Assembly: GCF_950295315.1 (NCBI RefSeq)
Contig: NC_080166.1
Coordinates: 99,081,141 to 99,145,140, forward strand
From: Erinaceus europaeus
Taxonomy: Eukaryota; Chordata; Mammalia; Eulipotyphla; Erinaceidae
Direction: 5' to 3'
DNA length: 64,000 nt
Below the pieces are notes generated by a model that was not told the origin of the DNA, searched no databases, and saw only the letters and a list, made by a program, of their open reading frames with translations. Position 1 is the first letter of the stretch. Each line of letters starts with the position of its first letter. Shown here one piece after another: positions 53,061 through 64,000 of this stretch. Made by a program: the position numbers and the translations under genes.

Positions 53061-53970
53061 ATGCTGTATGACTGATATGAGATGATGGCTAGTAATTGAA
53101 CTTACTATGTAAATAGTTCATATAAAGAAAGTTAAATCTTTATGCTACATATCTTAACCTTTCACTGTACCATAAATTAATTACATGTTAGTAATACTAG
53201 AGATGCGGGAAGAGTTACAGTTCTTTAAAATCAATCAAATGGAAGTATTCACTGAAATCAACTAATTCTTCACTGTTAGTGAGTCAGAAATAATTAATGG
53301 ACATAAAATGTTTTCCAGATATTCTCTAAACACTTCAAATAATATATCTCTTGCTATGTGATGATTATAATTACCAGGAAATTAGTGCAAAATCTTTTTT
53401 TTTACTAGCATATGTCAATATTATTACTACATTTTTTCAGTAATATTTTACTAAGTGTAGTGAACTCAAGACATATGGGAGAATTTGAATGTCAGACAAA
53501 ATTAGGATGGGTAGATCAGATCAGTAGATATATAAATAGATGAATGAATTCAGTGAGTTGATGGATAGACAGCAGAAATTTTAAAAGAAGAATTGACATG
53601 GATAAGAAAAAGAGATATGAGTAATGGTTTTAAAAAATCTGCCTCAGGATGCTCACCTGAAGAGATAGCCTACACTTTGCTTTGGTCTCATTCCTCTTCT
53701 CATCCTCTCAGTAAATTTCTGATTTCAAAAATTGCCCCAGGCCTTACAAGGCCCTACCAGTGTCTCTGAGCTCATGTAGCGATAACTTTAAGAAAAAGTC
53801 TTAAATATTCATAACAGACTGCTGTAGACATTGGTTAAAGCTTCATGGTCTGTAGCTACTGGGTCCTAGTCCAGCAGTTTTTCATATCTGTTGACAGCTT
53901 TCTTCTATTTTACTCTTACTCTCAGCAGTTGACCATACTATTTATTTCACATATAAATTAAAATATTTTG
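53061..53970. other. Unique sequence
   Basis: Nothing recognised. Confidence 0.45.
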
Positions 53971-53971
53971 T

Positions 53972-54118
53972 AACCCAGGAGGTGGCACAGTGCCTAAAAC
54001 AGAAAACACTGATTTGCATGCATGGGCTCCTGAGTTTGCTACCTAGGCAAAGTCATATGCCAAAGTGATGCTCTGGTGTATCCTTTACTTCCTCTCTTCT
54101 TTCTCTCTCTCTCTCTCT
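53972..54118 (+). mobile_element. SINE-F, diverged
   Basis: 'acccaggaggtggcacagtg', 'ggctcctgagtttgctacct', 'aagtgatgctctggtgtatc' and a (TC)n run. Confidence 0.6.
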
Positions 54119-54312
54119 CCTTTTTTTCTTTTTTAATTAATTAATTTATTTATTTTGGATAGACACAGAGAAATGAGAGGGAAAGGGGGAGAGAGAGGAC
54201 ACTGGAAAACTGTTTCACTACTTAAGAAGTCCCCATCCTCCCACAGATAGGAATCAGGGAATGGAACTAATTTATGCCCTCAACCATGTGTGCCACTACC
54301 TGCCCCTCCCCC
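54119..54312 (-). mobile_element. SINE-B, antisense
   Basis: T run, 'attaattaatttatttattt', 'ggatagacacagagaaatga', 'actgtttcactacttaagaa', head complement 'catgtgtgccactacctgcc'. Confidence 0.87.
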
Positions 54313-54970
54313 TCTGGCTTGAATACACAGATAAATAGTTTTTTTAAAGGAAATTAGAAACCTTAATACTAGCATTCTCAATAGTGTATCTGTTTCCAGT
54401 TTATCTTCTATGTAGTTTTGTTGGCATGTGATATTGGGGTCCACTCTTCTTTGAAGCATCATCATATATTGACGTGTGATGCCTGCATGGCCTCTTATCT
54501 CTGTTACTCCCTTTCCTTGTATCCCCAGACTGCTACTCATCCTGATTCCTATATATAAAATCGGGGAGATAGCACTTACTCCCTCAACTTCAGTGATCAT
54601 GAATATGTTGATGTTCTCTTAAATTTTTCCAGTTCTATACATACTTTTTGCCCCATGCCCATAAGACCAATGTCTACTGACTTTTCATCATAATGGCTCC
54701 AAAGTGCTACGGATTCAATTTGTCTAGTTTTTCTTCTTCTTCTTCTATGTCAACTTTTCTTCCTCCCCTTCTTTCTGTGAAATTTTGAAAAGAATTATTT
54801 TTTAAAATCTCCATTTTCTATATATTTTAGAGCTTTGCATAAAAAACTGTAATGTGTAATTCCTTTATCTTCATCCTAAGAGCTGGGCAAAAATGTAGGC
54901 ATCAGTATCTGTTAAGTAGGACATATTTGCTTTGGGTTTTGGCACCATAGACAACCATATGTCGAATACA
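54313..54970. other. Unique sequence
   Basis: Nothing recognised. A 106-codon antisense frame at 54280-54600 includes SINE text and has no domain. Confidence 0.45.
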
Positions 54971-55120
54971 GTTATCATTGCCATTTCATAGATGACCAAA
55001 CGGATTGATGGTAAATGATTTGCCCAAGTAACCCAGTTAGCATATGATGGAGCTGGGATTTTAATTTAAAATGGTCTGAGTCCAAAGTTGAGCACTTTCT
55101 CCTCTGCACTGTAATTGCCT
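54971..55120 (-). repeat. MIR element
   Basis: 'gccatttcatagatgaccaa', 'gatttgcccaagtaacccag', 'gatggagctgggattttaat' and 'ctgagtccaaagttgagcac' follow the MIR consensus order on the opposite strand, including the conserved core. Confidence 0.85.
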
Positions 55121-55257
55121 ATTTCATTTTCCAGACTATAGATTCCATGAGGATGAGGCCTTTATAAATGTTTCCATTATTTTTTCAATAGTCATTACTA
55201 ATTTTAAGGAAAACTGCCAGGACACATACACTCAAAATGCTTTCAAAAATAAATGAG

Positions 55258-55470
55258 GGCCGGTAAAACAGCATCACTTGGTTAGTGACCTTTCTTTGCC
55301 GTGTGCACAACCCAGATTCAAGCCTAGCCCCCATCAGACTGAGCAAAGCTTTGGTGCTATACCATATTTCTCTCTATTTATGTCTCTTTATCTGTATCAG
55401 AGAAAATAAATCACTCCAGAGACGTGAAACCCATAGCAATGGCCAAATTAATAATGACAAAAAGATATCT
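55258..55470 (+). mobile_element. SINE-F
   Basis: 'gggccggtaaaacagcatca', 'tttgccgtgtgcacaaccca', 'gattcaagcctagcccccat', 'aagctttggtgctataccat', TC-rich middle and the 'ccagagacgtgaaaccc' module. Confidence 0.78.
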
Positions 55471-57743
55471 TTATAAAGGGTTGCGTCTGTCTTTCATTTT
55501 TCTTCTCTAGCAGGAGAGATGTTTATGTTTACAACTCTCTAACATCCTTAGTCTCGTTTGTTTTTCTGTTTGTTGTAACCCACACTTACTGCTTGTTAGC
55601 ATCTTGGATTTGCTTTCATATCTGAGCATTTTACTTTCACCTTTGTAAAAGTTCAGTAGAGCTGTGTACATTTCCTTTCTTGTGTTTGTTCTGTGTGCAG
55701 AACCAGTGTAATTATGGCATTTGCTTTTGCTCTTGAAGCTGAATGTAAGGCTTGCTGAAAAGTGAGGTTGGGACTTACTAGACTGAAACAAAATTTAGTA
55801 ATATCTGTGGGACCTGATTGTCTACTGCATCCAAAAATAGACAATGTCAAGCCTCTGCTGATGGGAGGCCTTATAATTGACTATACACACTAAGACCTGA
55901 AGACTGCTTAGACAAGCATGTAAGTATAATTGATAGTTCCTAGTATCACAATCAACTGAGATAGTCCTAGCCACTTATGTGAGGAGAGAGTGTCCCTGCC
56001 AATCAAGACCACCATTCAAGTCTTATTTTTATTCCACCTTTGTAACCTTAGCATGACACAGCACATTTCCTAGCTTGAGAGGGGGGTAGACTGGAGAGTA
56101 GAAACACAAACAGTTAAAGCTAGAGGCAAAATGACTACATAATAGATCAACTGGCATTGTCAATGCAAGACCACTGCTATAACTTTAATAGGTGTGGCTA
56201 GAAGTCAGGGGCCATTTTGGCAGAGGAGGCAAGTACAGTGGGTCTACACCACAGACAGTACAGGAGGTGAGGGCCAGTAGTTTCCAATTGTATGAGTTCT
56301 CAGGAAGGAAAAACAGAACAGAGCAGAGCAGCTAATGGTAAGCAAAAAATCCTGGCCAGGATTAATAGGTGTTCATTTGTCAAGGAATTAGGTTAAGATT
56401 GTAGTCACACTGAACTTCAGGGACTCAGGTAACATGATCACAGTACTCTAGGGATTAGAACTGATAATGAAGCAAACTGTAATTTAGGTATATAAGAATA
56501 ATACAGATACCTATAAACAGAAATTGAAACCTAAATCAGAAACTAGTCCAAAGAAATGATAAAAAATATTGTCATTTAAAAAAATTAAAGAATCATAACT
56601 AGTGAGCTGACTTCTGGATGAAAAATTATCCAAGTGTCCCTCCCTCTATTCCCCCCCCCCCTCCTACACCCACAATCTCTTGAACTGGAAATAAGATTGG
56701 ATCTAGTATCTGAGGTATGGGTGAGTATGAAGTTGAGAAACTGAACCCTGCTCTAACAGCTAAAGGAACTTTCAAGACAAAGAAAAACAGTTTTCACATT
56801 TTATCTTCATCAATCTAAGCCATGATGTCAGGGGGAAAAAATGTATTGTCTTATATTCCTAATAGCCCTGACCACCCAGAGAGTTGTTATAAGAAATTCA
56901 TAAAATAAAGATGTTTTATAATTATTTACCCAAGAATTTTTATATTCTTTCACTTGTTTCACAGTTTTCATTTGTTGAATCTCCTAATATGCATATCTCT
57001 GAAAATCTTTAGGCTATCATTTAAAAACCCAACGTCATATGCCCTCATTAAGGAAGCAATTTAGCTAACTAATGTCATTATATTACCAAACATTCTAACT
57101 AATCTGACAAATTTTTCATAACCACGCAGTGGGATCCAGGCTCCCTGGTAAGTTCTAACAATACAGTGATAAGGGGAAAAAATCTTTTCAACACTATTAC
57201 TTAAAACAACTTGTTTTCTAGAAGCTAGAGTTAAAATGCTGGTTCCTCTACAAATCCCACCTTCAACATGCAAAAATCTTACTCAACATTTAGCGGGTTT
57301 CTTTAATCCCAAATGTATATCTCTCTTTGGGCAACTCACTTCTAATATAATATCCACTCCTCATTTTAAGGACTATTGGACAAATAGGCAAGATAACGAG
57401 AATGCCAATTATTCTTTTAATTTGGAAATTTAGCACTAGCCATAATTATCTCAGGCTTTTTTGTAAATTTACAAATGGATACATTTGCTAAAGATTTAAT
57501 GAAAGCAACAAAACAGTAAATATATACCTACAGTAAGATAATCTGGAAAACAAAAGCAACCAGGAGATGAAATTTTCAGTGTCAGAACTGCATTCACTAA
57601 CAAACCCCTTGAAAGAATGTTGACATAACTATAAAAGCACTGTCACTTTTAGAGATAATGTCTTTTTCTTAACAGCCTTTCTCTTTGTTTGACACTACTC
57701 AAAATAAAAGTTATAAAAAATCTGACACTTAATCAATGTAATT
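55471..57743. other. Unique sequence, 2.3 kb
   Basis: No repeat, exon or RNA gene recognised. A C run lies at about 56649-56661. A 94-codon antisense frame at 55507-55791 has no family match. Confidence 0.45.
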
Positions 57744-57755
57744 AAAATAAATTAC

Positions 57756-57860
57756 ATTATATGAAAAACTGGGATATGTTGTGCATGTACAAACTACTGT
57801 ATTTACTGTCAAATGTAAAACATTAATTCCCCAGTAAAGAAATTTTTAAAACAAATAAAT
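57756..57860 (+). mobile_element. 105-bp L1 3' tip with 12-bp TSD
   Basis: 'gaaaaactgggatatgttgt' to 'cattaattccccagtaaaga' equals the terminus of the composite L1 at about 47718-47805. TSD 'aaaataaattac' at 57744-57755 and 57861-57872. Severe 5' truncation. Confidence 0.87.
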
Positions 57861-57907
57861 AAAATAAATTACGGAAGAAAAAAGCAAAATAATTATTATT
57901 TTTTTCT

Positions 57908-58246
57908 TTTTTCGCCTCCAGGGTTATTGCTGGGACTCAGTGCCTGCACTATGAATCCACTGCTCCTTGAGGCTACTTTTTTCCCTTGTTGTTTTATCAT
58001 TGTTGTGGTTATTATTATTGTTGTTATTACTGTCATTGTTGGATAGGACATAGACAAATTGAGAAAGTAATGGAAGACAGAGAGGAGGATAGAAAGATAG
58101 ACACCTGCAGACCTGCTCCACTGTTTGTGAAGATGTGAAGAGACACCCCAACAGGTGAGGAGCCGGGGGCTACAACTACGATTCTTATGCCAGTCCTTGT
58201 ACTTTGCACCATGTGCAGTTAACCCGCTGTGCTACCACCTGGTCCC
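57908..58246 (-). mobile_element. SINE-A, full, antisense
   Basis: 'cgcctccagggttattgctg' (3' module complement), 'ttattgttgttattactgtc', 'cacctgcagacctgctccac' and head complement 'gctaccacctggtcccc'. Flanks look like an imperfect TSD around 'caaaattatt'. Confidence 0.92.
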
Positions 58247-58687
58247 CCAAAATTATTCTTAAGAGTGTACTGGTTTCCAGAATGACATACATTTTATAAA
58301 AATTTATATTTTTGAGATATAAAAATCAATTTTGGATACAGCAGTTAGATGGGCAAAGATATTACAAACAATTTTCAATGTCTTCCTATTGTTGTGACAT
58401 AATAATTATACACTGTCATTAGTACTGAATAAAGCCTAAAGCCTTGGTAATTACACTAAATTAAGTCTGTGTATAAGTATTAACTCATTTGTCAATAATT
58501 TTTCTCAGCTAACACATTACACATGGAAAATAATCAATAAATAGTCACTGAATGACTGAATTAATGAACTTCGTAACAGAATTTATAAAACAAACAGCAT
58601 TGAAAAAATTTAAAATGAATACATATTGTAAATGATCCAGTGTATCACATATAGTCAATAAGTGTTTTTTGTTTGTTTATTTGTTTT
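58247..58687. other. Unique sequence
   Basis: Nothing recognised. Confidence 0.45.
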
Positions 58688-58792
58688 TTACCAAAACACG
58701 TATCAGCTCAGGTTTATGATGGTGCAGGGGAGAGGGAGCAGAATTGAACTTGGGACTTCAGAGACTCAGGCAAGAGAGTATCTTTGCATAAC
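58688..58792 (-). mobile_element. SINE-C, antisense
   Basis: 'gtatcagctcaggtttatga', 'gcagaattgaacttgggact' and 'gagagtatctttgcataact'. The head tip is missing. Confidence 0.8.
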
Positions 58793-59026
58793 TTGATACA
58801 TTTTGAAGGAAATGGTGGAGCAGACTGTTTTGTATGAAAAATAAAGGTTTTGAAAAGTTCATTTTAGCTCATTTGAAACACATGGTTTGTGAAATATAAA
58901 AATGTTAATGAGTAAGATGCTGATATCCAGAATTCGGTCTGAAAACAGTAAAGTATAACATGTGGCAATAGTTATGTTTTTAGTTTAACCCAACATTGTT
59001 ACTTTCAACATATAACAGCAGTTGAA

Positions 59027-59306
59027 GGAGTCCAGCGGTAGCGCAGTGGATTATGCTCACATGGCGCAAAGTGCAAGGACCTGTGTAACCATCTCAGATG
59101 GAGCCCCTGGCTCCCCACCTGCAGAGGAATCGCTTCACAAGCAATGAGGTAGGTCAGCAGGTGTCTGTCTTTCTCTCCCCCTCTCTGTCTTCCCCTCCTC
59201 TTTCCATTTCTCTCTGTCCTATCCAACAACAATGTCATCAATAATAACTACAACAATAAAACAAACAAGGGCAACAAAAGGAAATAAATAAAAAAATAAT
59301 TAAAAA
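59027..59306 (+). mobile_element. SINE-A with 15-bp TSD
   Basis: Head 'ggagtccagcggtagcgcag' with intact A-box core; B-box region degraded ('agatggagccc'). Full body and tail. TSD 'ataacagcagttgaa' (59012-59026) versus 'ataatagcagttgaa' (59307-59321), one mismatch. Confidence 0.94.
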
Positions 59307-59357
59307 ATAATAGCAGTTGAAATATTTATGTTTTCACAAATAGCATTAAAAATAACA

Positions 59358-59462
59358 GGCCTGGGAGACAGCGTAACAATTACGTCAAAGATTTTTCACG
59401 TCTGAAGCAATCCTTGACACCTAATAAACCAGAGCTAAAGAATGCTGAGGTCTCTGAATCTT
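59358..59462 (+). mobile_element. SINE-C, diverged
   Basis: 'ggcctgggagacagcgtaac', 'aaagatttttcacgtctgaa' and 'aaaccagagctaaagaatgc'. Confidence 0.7.
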
Positions 59463-60460
59463 TCTTTTTGTATAACCTTCATTAAAATAAAATAAATAAA
59501 ATGTTTTTTAAACAATATTAATAGTGTTGTAGGGATATGTGGTATTTTTGCCTGATTAGTACCCAGGGCTGGCCAATTCAGACTTTCATTACATTGATGC
59601 CATAAATTATTCCAGTAGTTAACAAGTTCTTCACAGTGTGTTACGATACAGATATAATCACCATATCTCACCAGTTTAATAAATGTAGTATTCACTTTTC
59701 TTCCAAGTGGTTTGCCTGGAAGAAAATGATTGTGGCAGCCATCTTTCGAAACATTTTAACAGATATTGAATCTACTGGCATAAAGCCAAATAAGCACAAG
59801 CATGAGGAAGGGAAATCAGAATGATGAGAGGAAGGAGGAATGGAGGTGGAAAGTGATAAAGAGAGTCAGAGAGGTGAAATGAAAAAGAAAATTGATGAAT
59901 ATATTTGTGGGGGTGAGTCAAGTCGTAGTTCTGCTTCTTAAGCCTCAGCTCCTCTGCTTTTGACTCCTCTGTTAATTCCCTCTTATGTCTCTATGATCCA
60001 GAGCACCTGATTTGGGGCTAAGCTGGAATTGAGTTTCTGAAAAAAAAAAAAAAGTAAAAGTAAACAAGTGGTGCTGGCTTGCTTCATTTATTAATTATTG
60101 GCTTTCCATATTTTTACATATTTCCCTTTTCTCCTCTACAGAACCCATTTTGCCTATAGAACCCATTTTCTATAATAAATTTCCTCTCTCTGAAATGCAA
60201 AGCATAGTTTCAGTCTCCTGGCTATAATCCAAGTGACAGAATAGCCAAAAGTGAAGCTTGGGAAAAAATGTCTTAAAACACACATTTTTAGAAACATAAG
60301 CACATAGTTGGCAAATGAAACTAATCAGAATGGTGGAATTTCATGGGAAAAGTGTGGAGATAAGATTCAGCAGGAGAGAGAATAAAATATCAAAACTAAT
60401 GTGTGCTTACTGGTGACATGCAGACCAACTGAATTTTGATTTCAAGTTAACTTTGGCCTA
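59463..60460. other. Unique sequence
   Basis: Nothing recognised. Confidence 0.45.
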
Positions 60461-60475
60461 AAGAATATCCAAAAT

Positions 60476-62260
60476 GACTATACTAGTTTTTTTGTTGTTG
60501 TTTTTTCCTGAGCCTGACATCTGATATGCAGGTGGATCCAAGTTATTGTCTGGGAAGATGATGTCATGGCTGGAAAAAGACCAGAAAGCTGGATCAGGGA
60601 AGAGAGTAGCTCCCTAATATGGGAAAGGAGTATAAATATTGTTGACTGTAAACCCCATCGATTTGATGTGATCTGGGGTCCATATTCAGCTTAGCTTCCC
60701 TGTAGATCTGAGCTCACATTCTGTGTTCATGAGTAGGAATGTGACAAACTGCCTCAATTTCAGGACCCATATTCCTCAGGTGGAACATAGAGTATGTTGT
60801 CCAGCTTCCCTTCAGAGGATGGAACACTCTCTGCTGTTGTTGATGCATGTTGAAAGCAAGATCCTATGGGGGCCACAAAAAGGTCTATTGTGTTGTTCCT
60901 GATAGAGATGACCAGTAACAATGGAGAGAGAGATTTATTCAAGGTCTAGGACCATCATATCTGTTTAGGAATCTCAGGACTCCCAGATGATGGGGTGGCC
61001 TGATAGTGGCTAAAGAATCATCATTAAAGTATGTCAGTCTCTTGCCCTTATTCAGCTTTTGCAGTCCTTGATTTGATAAGGTTAGCTTTGGAGTGAGTGA
61101 GGGAAGTATAATAGGAAGTAGGTGAGGAGGGCATCTAAGTCTAAATAGACACTATTTCATTAGGAACTTTATGGTGTTTTTTTTTAGGTCTTTCTACTTG
61201 TTTGCTGCATGTACTGACTCACTGCAGACTGTTGTGTACTTTTGCTTTCAGGTATATATTTTGTCCTAATTTATGGATACATGTGAACATATGCTCTATC
61301 TCATGGGACCTGGTCTATATCTAGGTTTTGGGACTTTGTTAGGAAGTGAACCACGTGAAATGGAATTAGAGAATCCTATGAAAGGAAAGGTCTCACCCAA
61401 GTAATAAGGCTGAAGGGTTGACATTCCACGTCTGACATCTCTGGACACAGTTTGAAGTAAAGCAAGCTGAGGTGGTACTTGTGGTGTTGATTAGGTTGGA
61501 ATCAGGAGATACAACATCATTTGGTATGAATTGAGAGAAGCATACAGGAAAGTGAACCCCATTCTAGAGGCTCCATGACTGGGGGATGTCAGGCTCGGGG
61601 AAAAAAAACAAAAACTAGTGGGTGGGGAGATAGACTAATAATTATGCAAACTGACTCTCATGTCTGAGGCTTTCAGGTCCCAAGTTGAATGCCCTACACC
61701 ACCATAAACCAGAGCTGAACAGTGCTCTAGCAAAAAAAAAAAAAAAAAACTAGTAAACTAGTAATAGTCATGGGCTCTTTGAAATATAACTAAAATAGGA
61801 CTAATAACTATCTACAAAATGAAGAGCCCCCAACTCTGAACTATTTCAGCCTTCAGGTTCATGATTAGTCAACAATTTGTTTGGCTCTATATATTAACTC
61901 TTTTTTCAGCCACCAGGTTCCAGATGCTACCATGATGCCAACAAGACTTTCCTGGTCAGATGACCCCACCAATTTGTCCTGGAGCTCAGCTTCCCCAGAA
62001 CCCTACCCCACTAGGTAAAGAGAGAGGCAGGCTGGGAGTATGGATCGACCAGTCAAAGCCCATGTTCAGCAGGGAAGCAATTACAGAAGCCAGACCTTCC
62101 ACCTTTTGCATCCCATAAGGACCCTCAGTCCATACTCCCAAAGGAGTCAGGGGAAGGTATGGGATACAGAGTTCCGGTGGTGGGAATTATGTGGAGTTGT
62201 ACACCTCTTATCCTGTGGTTTTTGTCAATGTTTCCTTTCTATAAATGAAAATTAAAAAAA
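60476..62260 (+). mobile_element. L1 3' UTR with 5' inversion and 15-bp TSD
   Basis: Perfect TSD 'aagaatatccaaaat' at 60461-60475 and 62261-62275. 60476 to about 61583 is antisense (from 'ctatactagttttttt' through 'ttcctgagcctgacatctga', matching the upstream half of the 3' UTR up to near the ORF2 end). About 61584-62260 is sense (from 'atgtcaggctcgggg' to 'ttctataaatgaaaatt'). About 40 bp at the break is present in both halves. Together they form one continuous long-type L1 3' UTR, split and flipped. A SINE-C later landed in the sense half. Confidence 0.95.
61620..61744 (+). mobile_element. SINE-C nested in inverted L1
   Basis: 'gggtggggagatagactaat', 'ttatgcaaactgactctcat', 'aaaccagagctgaacagtgc', then an A run. 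TSD 'aaaaactagt' at 61610-61619 and 61745-61754. The cleanest complete C copy here. Confidence 0.92.
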
Positions 62261-62434
62261 AAGAATATCCAAAATTATGGGTAAAACTCTTCAACTAAGG
62301 ATCACTAGATGTGGCCACATTCTGTACTAAGGTTTTCCATGGCACCATCTAGTAAGAGGAGAAGCTAATACTCAGATTAGACTAAATAAGTTCTTTTGGA
62401 TATAAAGTTGACCATGTACCACCTGCCACACTTC

Positions 62435-62590
62435 TCTGGGTCTGATTGCTCATCTGTAAAAGGTCTAAATAATAAGGCAATCATAAACAGTTTTGAATAA
62501 TGCATGTGACATGATATATGAAAAATGCCAGACTCATGATAAATGATCAGCATAAAGCAGCTGCTGCTGTTGATGATGTTGTAATGTGGA
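62435..62590 (+). repeat. MIR element
   Basis: 'tctgattgctcatctgtaaa', 'aataataaggcaatcataaa', 'atgatatatgaaaaatgcca' and 'cataaagcagctgctgctgt' follow the 3' half of the MIR consensus in sense. Confidence 0.7.
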
Positions 62591-64000
62591 TAACACCAGA
62601 CAATCTATTCAAAAGCATTTCCGATGTATACATAAAACATATGTATATAAGATTTTTTTGGCTGTTAAGTTAGTTTCTCATTAAGACTAAGGTTTGCAGA
62701 ATGATAAAATGAAAGCTTACACTAGTAAAACCCCATACTCTGTGTGTACACTAGTTTCTTGCCAAATGAGTTGCTTTTGATCTCTGCCTCTCGTGTTTCG
62801 GGCTATTTTATAGTTCTGTCTTGTTTGTTCACCATTTCAATTTATTCCAGGGTGATGTCAGAAAGAAGCTAATTGATCATGTAAACATCCTCTGTTACTC
62901 CTGGCTTCCAGAGTTTCTGCCACTGTGGTCTAATACGCTACAGTATTTTGGAACTCATCAGATACAGAATGACACAGCCCGATAATTTCAGAGACCTGGC
63001 TCTGATAACTGGCATCACAGTGGTGGAATCTCTTCAACAAAATACTTACTTCACTTAATATGCTTGAAATATTGATCTTCTTTCCTTGATGAGGACACAG
63101 TTGAGATTAGATATTGCCAGTCAAAGCTAAATTTTATATCTGATGACACACATCTGCGAAGTTGTCACACTGAATTTACTTTCTTATTAAGAGCCTGATT
63201 AAATCATTCTAAACAAAAATCTTTCCTCAAATACAGATGCTAAATAAACCAATTTAACTGTCTGCTCTCATACCTGTGATTCAGCGAAGAAACGCAAACA
63301 CACAGATTGATGTTCAATCATTAACAACAAATGCCACTGAAACCAGCTCAGTCCATTCCAATTTGGAAGTATCTTAATCTTATTAAGCAAAACTAAATGT
63401 GGTTCAAATTAACAAATATTGGCTTCCTTTCACCCACATCTGCTCAACTATGATCTCCTCTCTAGGCTCATCACTCCAATTCCTTGAACAGCCCCAGGTA
63501 CATGGGCATTTAATAGCAGATACTGCTTCACACATAAGCATATTCCAAACCAGTGAATTAGATATAGCCCCTACATAACAAGTTGAGCTGTTGAAGCTAC
63601 AGTAATGAAACACCTCCAGAGAACCAAGAGTATGAGTGAACACTATATACCAAATAGAGTCTAAGTATAATCCATATCCACACAGTCTACATATGTATAC
63701 CATATATTCCTATATACTTTATGCAAAAATATGTCAAATTCTGTAAAGATTTATACAGTACTGTAAAAACTTCTTCCCTAAGAAAATGAGACAGTCTTTT
63801 TTTTCCTGTTCAATGATAGCAGGGAACAGTTCTTTTCTTGTTCCCCACTACAGTTTTAGTTCCAGCACTTGTAAGACACAAGAAACTGCATAAATGGTTG
63901 TTGAAGAAGCAATACATTTCCTGGAAGTTATCACAATTTATCAACATAGTCTCATTTATTCCACATAATTCACTTGAGAGACACTCTTTTATAATGATTT
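62591..64000. other. Unique sequence, possible conserved non-coding block
   Basis: 1.4 kb free of recognised repeats. About 62690-63400 is compositionally balanced and contains words such as 'aagctaattgatcatgtaaa'. The 99-codon antisense frame at 63404-63703 shows no domain. Nothing proves function. Confidence 0.35.

Noticed and set aside
52655..53071. 138- and 139-codon frames on both strands
   Set aside because: Translations of the GGAA repeat (KEGR-type and PSFL-type runs) and SINE text.
1..64000. A host gene, operon or defence system
   Set aside because: No exon, splice pattern or conserved protein on either strand apart from L1 ORF2 remnants.

Overview
This window looks like gene-free nuclear DNA from a hedgehog (Erinaceus type, family Erinaceidae). 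It is AT-rich, non-coding in every frame, and packed with short tRNA-derived SINEs of the kind I recognise from hedgehog, together with mammalian L1 fragments, a few ancient MIR-like pieces and two solo LTRs. The species call rests on remembering the SINE families and could not be checked here. I found no host exon, no tRNA, rRNA or miRNA gene, and no CRISPR array. The only real coding remnants are pieces of L1 ORF2 (9876-11136, 46938-47232, 47464-47580 and older, badly decayed stretches).

The SINEs are labelled by working letters. A: long form with head around 'gcgcagtgggttaagc', B-box 'ggttcgagccc', body 'cacctgcaggggagtcgct' and sometimes an extra 3' module ending 'ataaccctggaggcaaaa'. B: head 'tggtgcacctggttgagc'. 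C: short form with 'agcatagtggttatgcaaag' and 'ctgagcagtgctctgg'. D: form with 'aaagcttcctccagtg' read on the opposite strand. F: form with 'ctttgccatgtgcacaaccc'. Strand is '+' when the tRNA-like head lies at the lower coordinate.

Layout. 0-9.5 kb: SINEs between eroded L1 3' ends. 9.5-12.5 kb: a SINE and then a 2.6-kb 5'-truncated L1 with a 15-bp target-site duplication (TSD). 12.5-18 kb: mostly unique sequence, a CTATA-rich minisatellite at 15.3-15.7 kb and an antisense L1 carrying a tiny nested L1 tip. 18-31.6 kb: dense SINE and L1 3'-UTR copies, many with clear TSDs. 31.6-40.6 kb: mostly unique, with two solo LTRs (33984-34453, 35288-35750), each with its own 6-bp TSD. 40.6-47.8 kb: nested SINEs and a strange composite L1 (46240-47812) with an L1 5'-UTR-like start, two ORF2 pieces joined by a large deletion, and two 3'-UTR modules, all inside one 15-bp TSD. 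47.8-60.4 kb: long unique blocks, scattered SINEs and a 200-N gap at 50902-51101. 60.4-62.3 kb: an L1 with a textbook 5' inversion inside a 15-bp TSD. 62.3-64 kb: a MIR and unique sequence.

There is no pathway or operon here. The copies do record how L1 machinery worked in this lineage: L1 and SINE copies share TSDs of about 10-20 bp, L1s are 5'-truncated or 5'-inverted, and the L1 3' UTR exists in several structural versions. Boundaries without a stated TSD are read by eye and may be off by 10-30 bases.
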